Source: Chloroflexota bacterium (GTDB lineage Bacteria; Chloroflexota; Limnocylindria; Limnocylindrales; CSP1-4). From it: a DNA stretch of 56,254 nt. This document shows, in pieces, positions 35,642-45,245 of the stretch. A model generated the notes under the pieces. That model searched no databases. It saw only the letters and a list, made by a program, of their open reading frames with translations, and had not been told where the DNA came from. The translations under genes were made by a program, and so were the position numbers. The DNA lies in assembly GCA_030447745.1 (NCBI GenBank), contig JAUJOH010000008.1, positions 10,522 to 66,775 on the forward strand. The letters are read 5' to 3'. Position 1 is the first letter of the stretch, and the number at the start of each line of letters is the position of its first letter.

Positions 35642-35656
35642 GCCGGCGGCCCCGGC
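35642..35656. terminator. weak hairpin between convergent genes
   Basis: GCCGG and CCGGC arms with a CGGCC loop lie seven bases after the phosphatase stop and before the convergent transglutaminase stop. No T-run follows. It may help to end transcription from both sides, but GC-rich DNA gives such hairpins by chance. Confidence 0.3.
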
Positions 35657-35678
35657 GACGCGCCGCTCGTTGCCGCCG

Positions 35679-38015
35679 CTACCGGCCCCGCAGCCGGCGG
35701 CGGTCGCGACGGCGGAAGGCCAGCCGCAGCATCGCCACGCGGAGCCGGCGGTGCGCGTCTCGAAGCGCCCGCTGGGCATCCGCACCCAGCTCCTGCCGCC
35801 CGTACGCGACCTCGACCTTGGCACGCGCCACGGCCTGCAGCTCCGGGCGGCTGGTGGGCATCACGTCGCCCAGCACGCCCGCGTACTCGTAGACCGTCTG
35901 CTGCGGGCGCTGCCGGAAGCCGAAGCGGGCCGCCGTCCGTCCGACCCCGCGCCAGACCGCGTCCGCCGTCACCTCGCCGCGCGGCCCGCGGTGCCAGGCG
36001 GCGAACGCGAGGGCCCCGACGCCGACCAGGAGGAGGACCGCGACCGTGACCAGGATGGCCGGGTTGGCGTCCGATCCGGAGCTCCCCCCGGCGATCGGAC
36101 CGATCCCGTCCGGGCGCTGGTCGACGTCGTCTCGTTCGCGATCGTCGGCCGGCAGACTGCCGAAGCTGGGCAGCGCAGACGGCGTCGGCGACACCTCCGG
36201 TCCCTCCGGGAGCGGCTGCGTCCGGGAGAGACCACCGCCGGTGGGATCGAAGACGTACCAGCCGAAGCCCGGGAACCACACCTCGACCCACGCGTGGGCG
36301 CTGTTGGCGCGGATCGTCTCGAGCCCCGTGGTGGTATCGCGCTCGCCCGGCAGGAAGCCCTCCGCCATCCGCGCCGGGACGCCAGCCTCACGCAGCAGCA
36401 TCGCCATCGTCGTGGCGTAGTGGAGACAGAAGCCCCGCTTGTGCCGGGCGAAGCACTCGACGGTGCCCAGCCCGTCGCACAGGCCCCGGACATCCTCGTC
36501 GTAGGTGAAGCGTGTCGGGTCCCTGAGCTGCCGCTCGAGCTCGGCCGCCAGGCGATACGGGTTGTTGCCGACGGCCGACACGACGCCCTCCAGGAGCGCC
36601 CGCGCATCGGGGCCCAGCGTGCCCGGCGAGCGCTGGAGGTAGAGCCGTCGGATCTCCTCGGGATAGTCGCGCCCGGCCGCCTCCAGTCGGTTCGCGGTCA
36701 GGCCATTCTCGACGTCCTCGCCCGTCTCGGGCACGAGCGCGGCGACCGTGTAGGTGTCGGACTCGGTCTCGAGAGCGCTCAGCCAGCCCTCGGCGCCGAT
36801 CACCTGCACCGTCGCCGGCTGATCGAGCACGACGGGATCGATGGGGCTCAGCACGAAGTTGCCGGTGCCGCCCTCGACCTGGACCGCGAATCGCAGGTCG
36901 CGCCGGGCGTAGGCACCGGTCGGCTCGTCGGCGAGGGTCGCGAGCACCGGGTCGCCGGCGGCGCGATCGACAGCACGAGGTTCGGTCCAGGCCCACGTGT
37001 TGGCGTCGAACCGGTCGAACGTGACCGCCCGCCAGTAGTAGCGCTCCTCGTCACCGGCGGGCACCCGGATCGTCACCGCCACGGTGCTGTCGCTGATCCA
37101 CTGACCACCGACCTGTGCCGTCCGGCCGAAGCCGAAGCCGAGCGATCGCGTCGCACCACCGAACGGCAGGTAGCGCTGGAGGTCCTGGCTCAAGTCGATC
37201 AGCGCCCGTTCCGAGCCACGCCACAACCCCGCCAGTGGCGCGGACGAGGCCGACGCCGTCAGCACGAGTGAGCCGAACACCGCCAGCATGATGAAGGCCG
37301 CCCCGCCCCGAAGGTAGATCGAGCGCACGACGCTCCCGTCACCGATCCGCCGGCGGACCCACCTCGTCTCCTCCTCGAAGGCGTGGGTCCGGGCGAGGAC
37401 GCACAGCGCCGCCACGCTGAAGATGACCAGGTAGCCGAGCTGGTCGTTGATCGTCATGGCCATGTTGGCGAGGAGCACGATCCCGACCACGACCACGGCG
37501 TCCAGCGGGCGACGGTGGCCGAACACGGCATAGGCGGCGAACTGACCGACGGACCACACGACGAGCCCGATGGTCAGCAGGTAGTGACCCGTCTCGTTCG
37601 TCGACGCGCGATTCAGGATGGCGAGATCGCGCCACGCGTTGAGCGTCGACTCCGCCGTCGCCCGGTAGAGCTCGTCGAGCGAGCCGCCCTCGACGACCAG
37701 CACGGAGCCGACCATCAACGGCACGATGAGCGCCGCCGCGACCGCGCCCGCCAGGTGGGCGAGCCAGCGCCCCCAGCCGACCTTCGCGGCCACGAACCCG
37801 ACGATCACGGACAGCAACGCAGCCCACGCGTAGAAGTCGCCCCATTCCCGGCGCCCGAGCACCCACGCCGCGTCGTCCAGCGACCAGGCGACCGTGAGTG
37901 CCATCAGCGCCACGAACCCGAATGTCAGCCAGCCCTCGGCGGGGGCCTTCGGGATTCGCCGGAGCGCCGCCGGAAGGATCGGCTCCGGGACGAGGTCGCC
38001 GGCGGCCGGGCTCAC
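35679..38015 (-). CDS. TgpA-like membrane transglutaminase (DUF3488-transglutaminase-DUF4129)
   Basis: A 778-residue protein with about seven helices in the first 260 residues, an extracellular transglutaminase-like domain and one more helix at about 655-675 before a cytoplasmic tail. The papain-like triad is clear: Cys in ARHKRGFCLHYATTMAMLLR, His in TIRANSAHAWVEVWFPGFG and Asp in WYVFDPTGGG. The tail (YEYAGVLGDVMPTSRPELQ) matches DUF4129. The order MoxR, DUF58, transglutaminase is a common bacterial operon. Its biological role is poorly known; an envelope function fits the adjacent wall genes. Start overlaps the DUF58 stop by four bases. Confidence 0.88.
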   Translation of the reverse strand: MSPAAGDLVPEPILPAALRRIPKAPAEGWLTFGFVALMALTVAWSLDDAAWVLGRREWGDFYAWAALLSVIVGFVAAKVGWGRWLAHLAGAVAAALIVPLMVGSVLVVEGGSLDELYRATAESTLNAWRDLAILNRASTNETGHYLLTIGLVVWSVGQFAAYAVFGHRRPLDAVVVVGIVLLANMAMTINDQLGYLVIFSVAALCVLARTHAFEEETRWVRRRIGDGSVVRSIYLRGGAAFIMLAVFGSLVLTASASSAPLAGLWRGSERALIDLSQDLQRYLPFGGATRSLGFGFGRTAQVGGQWISDSTVAVTIRVPAGDEERYYWRAVTFDRFDANTWAWTEPRAVDRAAGDPVLATLADEPTGAYARRDLRFAVQVEGGTGNFVLSPIDPVVLDQPATVQVIGAEGWLSALETESDTYTVAALVPETGEDVENGLTANRLEAAGRDYPEEIRRLYLQRSPGTLGPDARALLEGVVSAVGNNPYRLAAELERQLRDPTRFTYDEDVRGLCDGLGTVECFARHKRGFCLHYATTMAMLLREAGVPARMAEGFLPGERDTTTGLETIRANSAHAWVEVWFPGFGWYVFDPTGGGLSRTQPLPEGPEVSPTPSALPSFGSLPADDRERDDVDQRPDGIGPIAGGSSGSDANPAILVTVAVLLLVGVGALAFAAWHRGPRGEVTADAVWRGVGRTAARFGFRQRPQQTVYEYAGVLGDVMPTSRPELQAVARAKVEVAYGRQELGADAQRALRDAHRRLRVAMLRLAFRRRDRRRLRGR

Positions 38016-39271
38016 GACGCGAGGACCTCACCGAGCGGTCTGCCCGGCGTGACGGTGTACGTCCGGAGCTCGTATTCCGCGAGCGCGTGGCGCAGCGCCC
38101 GCACGCGCTTGGCACGCGCCTCGGCGGCCACGGCATCAGGCTGGTACGGCGGCCGGTGGCTCATGCGTGCCAGCTCGTCACGGGCGTGGCGCTCGAACGC
38201 ATCCGCGTCGACCGTGACGGTCACGCATCCGATTCCCCGCGCCCGGAACGTGGAAAGCGGCCGGACCCAGCTGGTGTCGACCGACGCCGTCACGACGATG
38301 GCCGTCATGCCGCGGCGGAGGCGGGAGACGGTCGCCACGAGGACCTCGTCCAGCGGGGTCGTCCCGTCGCCGTCGACGGCCGCGAGCAGCTGCATGATCT
38401 TGAGGTGCTGGCGGGCGCCCCGATCCGCGGCCAGCACGGCCATGCGATGCGCGTTGACCGTCATGCCGACCGACCGGTTCTGGGCGATCGCCTTGTCCGC
38501 GACGGCGGCCGCTACACGGATCGAGGCCTCGACGGTCGACTCGTCTCCGCGTCCGGTCTGGATGTCGCGCTGGAGGTCGAGGATGATCCACGCGTCGGCC
38601 GTCGTCTCGAGATCGAACTCCTTGACCAGGATCTCGCCCTGACGCGCCGTGCTCTTCCAGTGGATCCGGTTCATGCTGTCGCCGGGTGCCCAGGGCCGCA
38701 CGGTCGTCGCGAGCGGCGTCGTCTGGAGCGTTCGCTCAGGGGCCGAGTGGCTGCCCTCGACGCTCGCCGCCGGGATCCGCCACATCGGGATCGGCTCGAT
38801 CCGCGGGTACACGATGACCGTCACGCCCTGCCCCACGGCGGCCGACGACTCGAAGAACCCGAACGGGTCGCCCGCCTGGATCTGGAGCGGCTCGATCCGG
38901 AAGTGGCCGCGCCGGACGAGTGGGGCCCGGATCAGCCACGACCGCTCCGCCCTCGGACCGAGGTTGAGCGCCCGTCCCGGCAGGCCGCCGGGGAGGCTGG
39001 TCGGGTTGTGGACCTCGAGCCAGAGCTTCGGGATCGGGCTGGTGTTGCGCAGCGTGTAGGTGACCTTCATCCGGTCGCCGACGTGCCCGTGGAGCTGGCT
39101 CACGGCGTAGCCGGCCTCGAGGTCGGACAGACCGAGCCGGGTGACGACGTACGACCCGCCGACGATCAGGATCGCGAGGTAGACGAGGTAGAAGAGGAAC
39201 GGCAGCCCGGTGGAGAACGCCGCCACGACGAGCACCGCGCCCATCAGGAACAGCTGGAGTCGGCGGAACAT
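38012..39271 (-). CDS. DUF58 protein
   Basis: A 419-residue protein with two N-terminal helices (about residues 7-41, LMGAVLVVAAFSTGLPFLF), a beta-rich part and the DUF58 motif around VRPWAPGDSMNRIHWKSTAR, followed by a von Willebrand A-like fold (ILDLQRDIQTG, MTAIVVTASVD). DUF58 proteins are nearly always encoded with MoxR ATPases and are thought to be the partner remodelled by them. It sits between moxR (33 bases upstream) and the transglutaminase gene (four-base overlap), so the three form one operon. Confidence 0.9.
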   Translation of the reverse strand: MFRRLQLFLMGAVLVVAAFSTGLPFLFYLVYLAILIVGGSYVVTRLGLSDLEAGYAVSQLHGHVGDRMKVTYTLRNTSPIPKLWLEVHNPTSLPGGLPGRALNLGPRAERSWLIRAPLVRRGHFRIEPLQIQAGDPFGFFESSAAVGQGVTVIVYPRIEPIPMWRIPAASVEGSHSAPERTLQTTPLATTVRPWAPGDSMNRIHWKSTARQGEILVKEFDLETTADAWIILDLQRDIQTGRGDESTVEASIRVAAAVADKAIAQNRSVGMTVNAHRMAVLAADRGARQHLKIMQLLAAVDGDGTTPLDEVLVATVSRLRRGMTAIVVTASVDTSWVRPLSTFRARGIGCVTVTVDADAFERHARDELARMSHRPPYQPDAVAAEARAKRVRALRHALAEYELRTYTVTPGRPLGEVLAS

Positions 39272-39304
39272 CGGTCGCCCCGGTCCTGCGGCTGCGGTGC
39301 GGCG

Positions 39305-40309
39305 CTAGGCGCCGGTGGCCTTCGACGCCGCCGCGCGGAGGTCGCGCGGCCCACCGGTCTGGCCGGTCGGCTGGACGTTCTCGACCGAGGTCGTCTCGAG
39401 CAGCTCGCGGACGACCCCTCCGGCCTGCACGTCGTGGATCGACGAGCTCGTCTTGATGATGAGCCGGTGCGCGAGGGCGGGCTCGGCCAGCGCCTTGACG
39501 TCGTCCGGGATGACGTAGTCGCGACCGAGCAGCCCGGCCAGCGCTTGGCCGGCCCGGTAGAGCGCGATCGAGCCGCGCGGCGACGCGCCGAGGTAGACGT
39601 CCGGGTGCGATCGCGTGCCGCCCACCAGCCGGACGATGTAGTCGCTCACCGTCGAGTCGACGTAGATCTCTCGGACGGCCTCCTGGAGGCCGCGCAGGTC
39701 GTCCACCGCGAGCACCTCCTCGAGCTCGTCGAGCGGGTGGTGTCGCTTCTGCTCGTCCAGGATCACGATCTCCTCGATCGGCTGCGGGTAGCCGAGACGG
39801 ATCCGCAGCATGAACCGATCGAGCTGCGCCTCCGGGAGCGCGAAGGTGCCCTCGTACTCGATCGGGTTCTGGGTCGCGATCACGAGGAACGGGTCCGGCA
39901 TCGGGTAGGTCGTGCCGTCGATCGTCGCCTGTCGCTCCTCCATCGACTCGAGCAGCGCGCTCTGCGTCTTCGGCGTCGCCCGGTTGATCTCGTCCGCCAG
40001 GACGACCTGGCTGAAGATGGGACCCGGCCGGAACTCGAACTCCTGGGTCTTCTGGTTGTAGATCGAGAGACCCGATACGTCGGACGGCAGGAGGTCCGGC
40101 GTGAACTGGATCCGGCGGAACGTGCAGCCCAGGCTTCGCGCGATTGCCTTGGCCAGGATCGTCTTGCCGGTGCCGGGCACGTCCTCGATGAGCAGGTGCC
40201 CGCGACACAGCAGAGCGACGAGCGCGAGGCGAACCTCGTGGTGCTTGCCGACGATCACTCGCTCCACGTTGGCGAGGACCTTGTCGCCGGTTTCCTGGAT
40301 CTTGGTCAT
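39305..40309 (-). CDS. MoxR-family AAA+ ATPase
   Basis: A 334-residue ATPase. Walker A is [16 protein letters not shown] (residues 44-50 for the loop), Walker [20 protein letters not shown], sensor 1 [20 protein letters not shown], and the arginine-finger region follows in [15 protein letters not shown]. The C-terminal lid has [16 protein letters not shown] and [17 protein letters not shown] 40309 follows GGGAGG closely and was chosen over a longer frame reaching 40480. MoxR proteins act as chaperone-like ATPases for DUF58 or VWA partners; both DUF58 and transglutaminase genes follow. Confidence 0.92.
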   Translation of the reverse strand: MTKIQETGDKVLANVERVIVGKHHEVRLALVALLCRGHLLIEDVPGTGKTILAKAIARSLGCTFRRIQFTPDLLPSDVSGLSIYNQKTQEFEFRPGPIFSQVVLADEINRATPKTQSALLESMEERQATIDGTTYPMPDPFLVIATQNPIEYEGTFALPEAQLDRFMLRIRLGYPQPIEEIVILDEQKRHHPLDELEEVLAVDDLRGLQEAVREIYVDSTVSDYIVRLVGGTRSHPDVYLGASPRGSIALYRAGQALAGLLGRDYVIPDDVKALAEPALAHRLIIKTSSSIHDVQAGGVVRELLETTSVENVQPTGQTGGPRDLRAAASKATGA

Positions 40310-40501
40310 GGACCTCCCTCGGCGGAGCGGCCGTTCCCCCGGACGGTCGTCGGGATGGCTGCAGGCGCCCCGTTGCGACAGGCAAGGCGCGGGGGTTGCG
40401 CTGGATAGTACGTCTCGTTCGCAAATGGGGTTCGCGGCGGCTGATCTGGCCGTCGATCGCGCCCGCCACGATCGATCCACGCCACCCGGGCGCGACCTCG
40501 G

Positions 40502-40711
40502 TCAGCCGCGGAAGAGCGTCAGCGCGCCGACCCACAGGGTCATCAGACAACCGATCGCGCCCATCACGGCAAGGAAGAGCTCGCCGCCCAGCCACGCCGC
40601 GACGGCGACGCCGCCGAACAGGATGCCGAGCACGAGCGCGACCGACGCCAGCCCGATCCGCTCGATCAGCGGCCGGCGACCACGCTCCTGCCCGGGTGCC
40701 CGCTCGCTCAC
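40502..40711 (-). CDS. small membrane protein, two helices, 69 residues
   Basis: The protein begins MSERAPGQERGRRPLIERIG, a charged cytoplasmic leader, and has two hydrophobic helices (about 21-40, LASVALVLGILFGGVAVAAW, and 44-67, ELFLAVMGAIGCLMTLWVGA). It lies 37 bases after the PBP stop and 192 bases before moxR on the same strand, so it may be read with the wall operon. No family is recognised. Its clear two-helix hairpin design supports a real gene. Confidence 0.55.
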   Translation of the reverse strand: MSERAPGQERGRRPLIERIGLASVALVLGILFGGVAVAAWLGGELFLAVMGAIGCLMTLWVGALTLFRG

Positions 40712-40748
40712 CCCCGTTCCGGTCGCGGTTGCCGCGGGCCAGCGGCCG

Positions 40749-42464
40749 TCACCCGCCGGCCAGCTCCGCCAGCGCCGCCTCCATCATCCGGCCGCCGATG
40801 GGTGCCGCTGCCTCCGCTCCTCGACCGCCGCGCTCGACGAGGACGGCGATGGCGACCTGCGGGTCGTCGACCGGCGCGAACCCGATGAACCACGAGTGGG
40901 GCTCGCCACGCCCGCCCAGCTCGGCGGTCCCGGACTTGCCGGCCGTCTCGACGCCCGGGATGTCGGCCCCGGTGGTGAACCGCCGGCCGAGCTCCCCCTC
41001 CACGGCCTCGCGCATCGCCGCCTTCACCGCGGCGGCCGTTTCCTCGGAGACGACGCGGCGCCACTCTCGTGGCTGGTTCGTGCGGGTGCCGTCACGACCG
41101 GTCATCGATGCGACCAGCCGCGGCTCCATCAGCACGCCGTCGTTCGCGACGGTCGCTGCGACGAGGGCCATCTGCAGCGGCGTCGCCAGGGTCTCCGCCT
41201 GGCCGTAGGCCGCGTTGGCCAGTTCCACGTCGTCCTTGAACCCTCCGGGGAGTGGTCCCCCGCCGTTCGTCACCTGTGACGGCGCGGTCGGCAGGACGAA
41301 CGGAAGTGGCGCGTTGAACCCGAGCCGCTCCGCGACGGCGACGAGTGCCTCGGCGCCCGCCGCGAGCCCGGCCATCGCGTAGTAGATGTTCGATGACACC
41401 TCGGTCGCCGGGGCCAGCTCGAGGTCCTGCACCGGCACGCCACCGTGCTCCCGGATCCGGAACCCGGAGACGACGAGTCCGTCGCGTTCCGCCTCCCGCT
41501 GGCCGGGGAAGACGGTGTCCGGCCGGACGGCCCCCGAGTCGAGGGCGGCCAGCGCGGTCACGATCTTGAAGACCGAGCCCGGGACGTATCGACCCTGCGT
41601 CGCGCGCGGCAGAAGCGGCTCCGCCGGATCCTCTCGCAGGCGGCGGAAGACGTCCTCCGCCGTCTCGGGCTTGGCGAGGCCGTTCGCGTCGTAGACCGGG
41701 TTGGAGGCAAGCGCGAGCACGTCGCCCGTCCGCGGCTGGAGGATCACGACGGCGCCTCGCCGGTCGCCGAGGGCGCGGACGGCGGCCCGCTGGAGCTCGA
41801 GCGAGATCGTCAGCTGGAGGGCCTGCGGATCCGCCGGCTCGGCTTCGAACTTCTTCAGCATGTCGCTCACGGGGTCCGGCCGCCGGAGCCCCACCAGCTC
41901 GGCATCGAGCGCGCGCTCCAGCCCCGCCGTGCCGTACTGCCGCGACGCGTACCCGATGACCGGGCTCATGACCGGGTCCCGGTACACCCGGTACGGGTCG
42001 CCGGTGCCGTCGCGCCGACTCGAGGCCAGCCAGACGCCGCTCCGATCCTCGATCGGCCCACGCACGACGCTGCGGGCTGCCGCCACCACCGCGGGGTTGT
42101 CCGCAGACGCGGTCAGCGGCGCGGATTCGACCACCTGCCAGTAGCCGGCACTCGCCGCCAGCGCCCCGAACGCCAGGGAGAGTGCCACCCCGACGCGGGT
42201 GACGCTCTCGCCGATCGGTCGCCGCTGTCCGCGGCCGATCCGGACGCTCCGTCCCACGCCGGCGAGCCCCTCGGCCGGGGTGGACCGAGGTGGTGCGGGC
42301 CGGGCGGGGGCCGGCTGTCCAGGCTGGCGTGCCGGCGCTGCATCTGCAGCGCGGGCCGGCGGCGCGACGTGCGGCCGCGGAGCCCCGTCCCGGGCTGCCG
42401 GCCGCAACTCTTCCGGTCCCCGCTCGTCGCCGCGCGGCCTGCCCCCGCCGCGAATGCCGCTCAC
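40749..42464 (-). CDS. pbpA: penicillin-binding protein, PbpA-like transpeptidase (class B)
   Basis: From GTG 42464 the protein has 571 residues: a Pro/Ala/Arg-rich cytoplasmic leader of about 85 residues, one membrane helix (VGVALSLAFGALAASAGYW), a short dimerisation-type domain and the transpeptidase. The active site is complete: SxxK in PGSVFKIVTAL (S297, K300), SSN in EVSSNIYYAMAG and KSGT in ETAGKSGTAELG. It crosslinks peptidoglycan outside the membrane with its FtsW/RodA partner. The start overlaps the FtsW stop (GTGA). The leader is longer than in most homologues, but the frame is unbroken and no other start lies between it and the helix except in the leader itself. Confidence 0.9.
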   Translation of the reverse strand: MSGIRGGGRPRGDERGPEELRPAARDGAPRPHVAPPARAADAAPARQPGQPAPARPAPPRSTPAEGLAGVGRSVRIGRGQRRPIGESVTRVGVALSLAFGALAASAGYWQVVESAPLTASADNPAVVAAARSVVRGPIEDRSGVWLASSRRDGTGDPYRVYRDPVMSPVIGYASRQYGTAGLERALDAELVGLRRPDPVSDMLKKFEAEPADPQALQLTISLELQRAAVRALGDRRGAVVILQPRTGDVLALASNPVYDANGLAKPETAEDVFRRLREDPAEPLLPRATQGRYVPGSVFKIVTALAALDSGAVRPDTVFPGQREAERDGLVVSGFRIREHGGVPVQDLELAPATEVSSNIYYAMAGLAAGAEALVAVAERLGFNAPLPFVLPTAPSQVTNGGGPLPGGFKDDVELANAAYGQAETLATPLQMALVAATVANDGVLMEPRLVASMTGRDGTRTNQPREWRRVVSEETAAAVKAAMREAVEGELGRRFTTGADIPGVETAGKSGTAELGGRGEPHSWFIGFAPVDDPQVAIAVLVERGGRGAEAAAPIGGRMMEAALAELAGG

Positions 42465-43930
42465 GCCGCTCCGCGGTCGATCAAGCGCCGGAACCGCCCG
42501 GCGGTGCGTTGCGGCGGTGGCGGCGGCTCGACGCCGCGGTCGGACAGGGCGAGCAGCAGGCCCACGACGATCGCGTTCGCGACCAGCGACGAGCCGCCAT
42601 ACGAGACGAAGGGCAGCGTGATGCCCGTCAGCGGCACGAGCTTGAGGTTGCCGGCGGCGATGATGAACGCCTGGACGCCGACGACGAGTGACAGCCCGGC
42701 GGCGAGCAGTGCACGGAAGTCGTCGGCCGCGGAGGCGGCGATGCGCAGTCCTCGCTCGATGACCACGAGGTACAGGCCGAGGATCGCCAGGATGCCGATC
42801 AGCCCCAGCTCCTCGCCGAGGGCCGCCAGCGGAAAGTCCGCGTGGATCAGCGGGATCGGGAGCCGGCCGGCCACCACGGGAAGCCCGTTGCCCAGGCCCG
42901 TGCCCAGAATCCCGCCCCGGCCGAACGCGTACAGCGCCTGGACGATCTGGTAGCCGGCAACGCGTGGGTCGGCGAAGGGGTCGATCCAGATGTCGACCCG
43001 GTCCTTCACGTGGCCGAAGAGGTTGTACATGAGCCAGCTGCCCGCCAGGAACAGGACGAGGCCGATGACCACATAGCTCCAGCGCGCCGTGGCGATGTAG
43101 AGCAGGACGAGGAAGACGGCAAAGAACAGCAGCGCGGCGCCGAGGTCGCGCTGGACGACCACCACGCCCAGCGCGATCGCCCACATGGCGGCCATCGGCG
43201 CGAGATACGGCAGCGGGGGCAGGCGGATCGGACCCACCCGCGTCGATTGCTCGACGAGCAGCGCCCGGTTCTCCGAGAGGTAGCCGGCCAGGAACACGAC
43301 GAGGATGACCTTGAGCAGCTCGGATGGCTGGCCGCTCAGCGGACCGATATCGAGCGTCAGGCGCTGGCCGTTCACCTCGCGGCCCGCCACGAAGGTCAGC
43401 AGGAGCAGTCCCACGCCCGCCGCTGCCCAGGTGTACTTGTAGAGCCGGAGCCATCTGTCTGACCGGACGACGACCGCGACGACCGCCGTCAGGGCGACGG
43501 CGATCAGGAGCCAGATCAGCTGCGTCCGGGCCAGGCCGCCGAATTGCCCCGCGAGGTCCTGCGGCAGGCGACTCATCAGCAGGAGGCTGATCCCGCCCAG
43601 CATCCCGACGGCGGGGAGCAGGACCTGGTCCGAGCGCCGGCCGGCCAGGACCTGGGCGAGGTGGGCCGCAAGCAGCGCGCCCAGGTACACGAGGAGCAGC
43701 CCGCCTCGGTACGGGGCAAGGGCCCCCGCCGGAAGCGCCGCTCCCTGCTCGGCATCCGCCGCCACCACCGTCGCGTTGAGCGACACGCTCCCGATCGTCA
43801 GCGTGATGCCGACCAGCACGAGCAGCCAGAACTCGCGCCACCGCGTGCGCGGTCGGATGACGCCCAGGACGCCGGCGCGGGCATCTGGAGTCCCGGCTCG
43901 CCCACGCATCGGCCGCGCCGCCGCGCTCAT
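42461..43930 (-). CDS. rodA: FtsW/RodA/SpoVE-family peptidoglycan glycosyltransferase
   Basis: A 489-residue protein with about 12 membrane helices. The SEDS signature parts are seen: GQPSELLKVILVVFLAGYLS, VVQRDLGAALLFF, ALGEELGLIGILAILGLYLV, and the C-terminal GITLPFVSYGGSSLVANAIV. The conserved Asp needed for polymerase activity is in the RVDIWIDPFADP-to-helix region typical of the family. Length and the partner PBP directly downstream make this the polymerase of a RodA-PbpA pair. It is preceded by two FHA genes, as in Mycobacterium. Confidence 0.9.
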   Translation of the reverse strand: MSAAARPMRGRAGTPDARAGVLGVIRPRTRWREFWLLVLVGITLTIGSVSLNATVVAADAEQGAALPAGALAPYRGGLLLVYLGALLAAHLAQVLAGRRSDQVLLPAVGMLGGISLLLMSRLPQDLAGQFGGLARTQLIWLLIAVALTAVVAVVVRSDRWLRLYKYTWAAAGVGLLLLTFVAGREVNGQRLTLDIGPLSGQPSELLKVILVVFLAGYLSENRALLVEQSTRVGPIRLPPLPYLAPMAAMWAIALGVVVVQRDLGAALLFFAVFLVLLYIATARWSYVVIGLVLFLAGSWLMYNLFGHVKDRVDIWIDPFADPRVAGYQIVQALYAFGRGGILGTGLGNGLPVVAGRLPIPLIHADFPLAALGEELGLIGILAILGLYLVVIERGLRIAASAADDFRALLAAGLSLVVGVQAFIIAAGNLKLVPLTGITLPFVSYGGSSLVANAIVVGLLLALSDRGVEPPPPPQRTAGRFRRLIDRGAA

Positions 43931-44364
43931 CGTCGCGCCCGATCGAGACGGAGTCGGACCTGCCCGATCTGGAGCTCGTCCCCGTAGCCGAGCGGCGACA
44001 CGCCGTCCACTGGCGTCCCGTTCACGTAGGTCCCGTTTGTGCTTTCGAGGTCCTCGACGTACCAGGTCCGACCGCGAAACGTCAGCACGGCGTGGTCAGA
44101 CGACGCGAACTGGTCGTCGACCACGATCGTGTTGTTCACGTCGCGACCCAGGGTCGTGATGGCATCGAGGGCAAGGACCGTCCCGGCACGTGGTTCACCG
44201 CCCGGCGAGGCCACGACCTGGAGTCGACCGAGCTCTGCCTCCGGCTCGCGGGAGGCTGCGCGCAGATCGCGGACGAGGACTCGAACCACCGCCAGCAGGA
44301 AGAGATAGAGAAACAGGAGGAACAACAGGCGAAGCAGCCACAGACTGAGCGAGATCCCGTCCAC
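43927..44364 (-). CDS. fhaB: FhaB-like protein: membrane helix plus FHA domain
   Basis: A 145-residue protein with one N-terminal helix (about 7-27, LWLLRLLFLLFLYLFLLAVV) and a C-terminal FHA domain carrying the phosphothreonine-binding motifs ITTLGRDVNNTIVVDD, SSDHAVL and LESTNGTYVNG. In actinobacteria FhaB (FipA) sits in the wall operon and binds phosphorylated partners of the PknA/PknB kinases. It overlaps the FtsW/RodA start by four bases and follows FhaA by two bases. No kinase gene is in this operon here. Confidence 0.9.
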   Translation of the reverse strand: MDGISLSLWLLRLLFLLFLYLFLLAVVRVLVRDLRAASREPEAELGRLQVVASPGGEPRAGTVLALDAITTLGRDVNNTIVVDDQFASSDHAVLTFRGRTWYVEDLESTNGTYVNGTPVDGVSPLGYGDELQIGQVRLRLDRARR

Positions 44365-44366
44365 CG

Positions 44367-45143
44367 TCAGCCGGGCGACACGGACTCGACCACCAGGACG
44401 GTGTCGCCGACCTCGATCCGATCGCCCTCGCCGAGAACGACCTCAGCGACGCGGACGCCGTTCACCCGCGAGCCATTCGTGCTGCCGAGGTCGCGGAACA
44501 CGAGCGTGCCGCGCCGCGCCTGCAGCCGCGCGTGGTGTCGCGAAACCCGCCCATCGAAGAGGACGAGCGCGTTGTCGCTGGCACGCCCGATGGTCAGAGT
44601 TGACCCGTCCAGATCGATCTGCCGCTCCGTGCCGTCCGGGCGCAGCTCGCGCAGGCGGGCAAGCGGAGCCGGGGCGGTGGGGACTTGGAAGACCATCGTT
44701 CGCGTGCCGACCGGCGACTGGTACTCGTCGTCGCGTCGGGACCCCGGTTCCGGTCCCACCGGCGCGGACGGCTCCGGGTCGGTGAACCGGGCCTCGACGC
44801 GCGGGTCGCCGCGCCCCACTCGTGGATCGGCCACCAGGTCAACTCGGGGCCGGTCCGCGACCGCGTATCGGTGGGAGCGGGCGAAGCCGAGGACGCCATC
44901 GGCAAGCTCGGCGGCGAGCGATTCGGAGATGCCGCCGAACGAGTCGAGGTCGTCCGGGTGCAGATGCACCCGGAAGCGGTTCGGCACGAGGATCCGGTCG
45001 GCGCCGGAAAGGCGCTCGTTTTCCATCACCCGCTCGATCCGCCGCTGGACCTGGACCGGCTGGAGTCGTGCGCCGAACAGCCGTGCGCTCGGCCGCTCGA
45101 AGATCCGTTCGAAGAACCGCTCGAGGGCGGCCAGAGGTCGCAT
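44367..45143 (-). CDS. fhaA: FhaA-like protein: DUF3662 plus C-terminal FHA domain
   Basis: The N-terminal part (ALERFFERIFERPSARLF, then VQVQRRIERVMENERL and ILVPNRFRVHLHPDDLDSF) matches DUF3662 of FhaA. A variable linker follows (about 105-160), then an FHA domain with STLTIGRASDNALVLFD, VSRHHARLQ and DLGSTNGSRVNG. FhaA in mycobacteria binds the phosphorylated pseudokinase MviN and controls late wall synthesis; here murJ lies 14 kb away as a separate gene without a kinase domain. This is the first gene of the long leftward operon; its promoter should lie in 45144-45245, where TAGACT (on the minus strand near 45160) is a possible -10. Confidence 0.9.
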   Translation of the reverse strand: MRPLAALERFFERIFERPSARLFGARLQPVQVQRRIERVMENERLSGADRILVPNRFRVHLHPDDLDSFGGISESLAAELADGVLGFARSHRYAVADRPRVDLVADPRVGRGDPRVEARFTDPEPSAPVGPEPGSRRDDEYQSPVGTRTMVFQVPTAPAPLARLRELRPDGTERQIDLDGSTLTIGRASDNALVLFDGRVSRHHARLQARRGTLVFRDLGSTNGSRVNGVRVAEVVLGEGDRIEVGDTVLVVESVSPG

Positions 45144-45245
45144 CGTGGGGGGCCGAGTCTAGCAGAGGGTCCGTCCGCCACCCCCCACCTCGGCCGCCGA
45201 TGCGTCCGCCTCGCACACCACGGCCCGCGTCCTCGTCCGGTCGCC

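Noticed and set aside
37898-40408. An 836-codon open frame opposite TgpA, DUF58 and MoxR genes
   Set aside because: It spans three intact genes on the other strand and has the Arg/Asp/His-rich composition typical of antisense frames here.
42465-43841. Extension of the PBP frame upstream to 43841
   Set aside because: This part overlaps the intact FtsW/RodA gene in another frame and is Arg/Pro-rich without a domain; GTG 42464 at the FtsW stop is the natural start.
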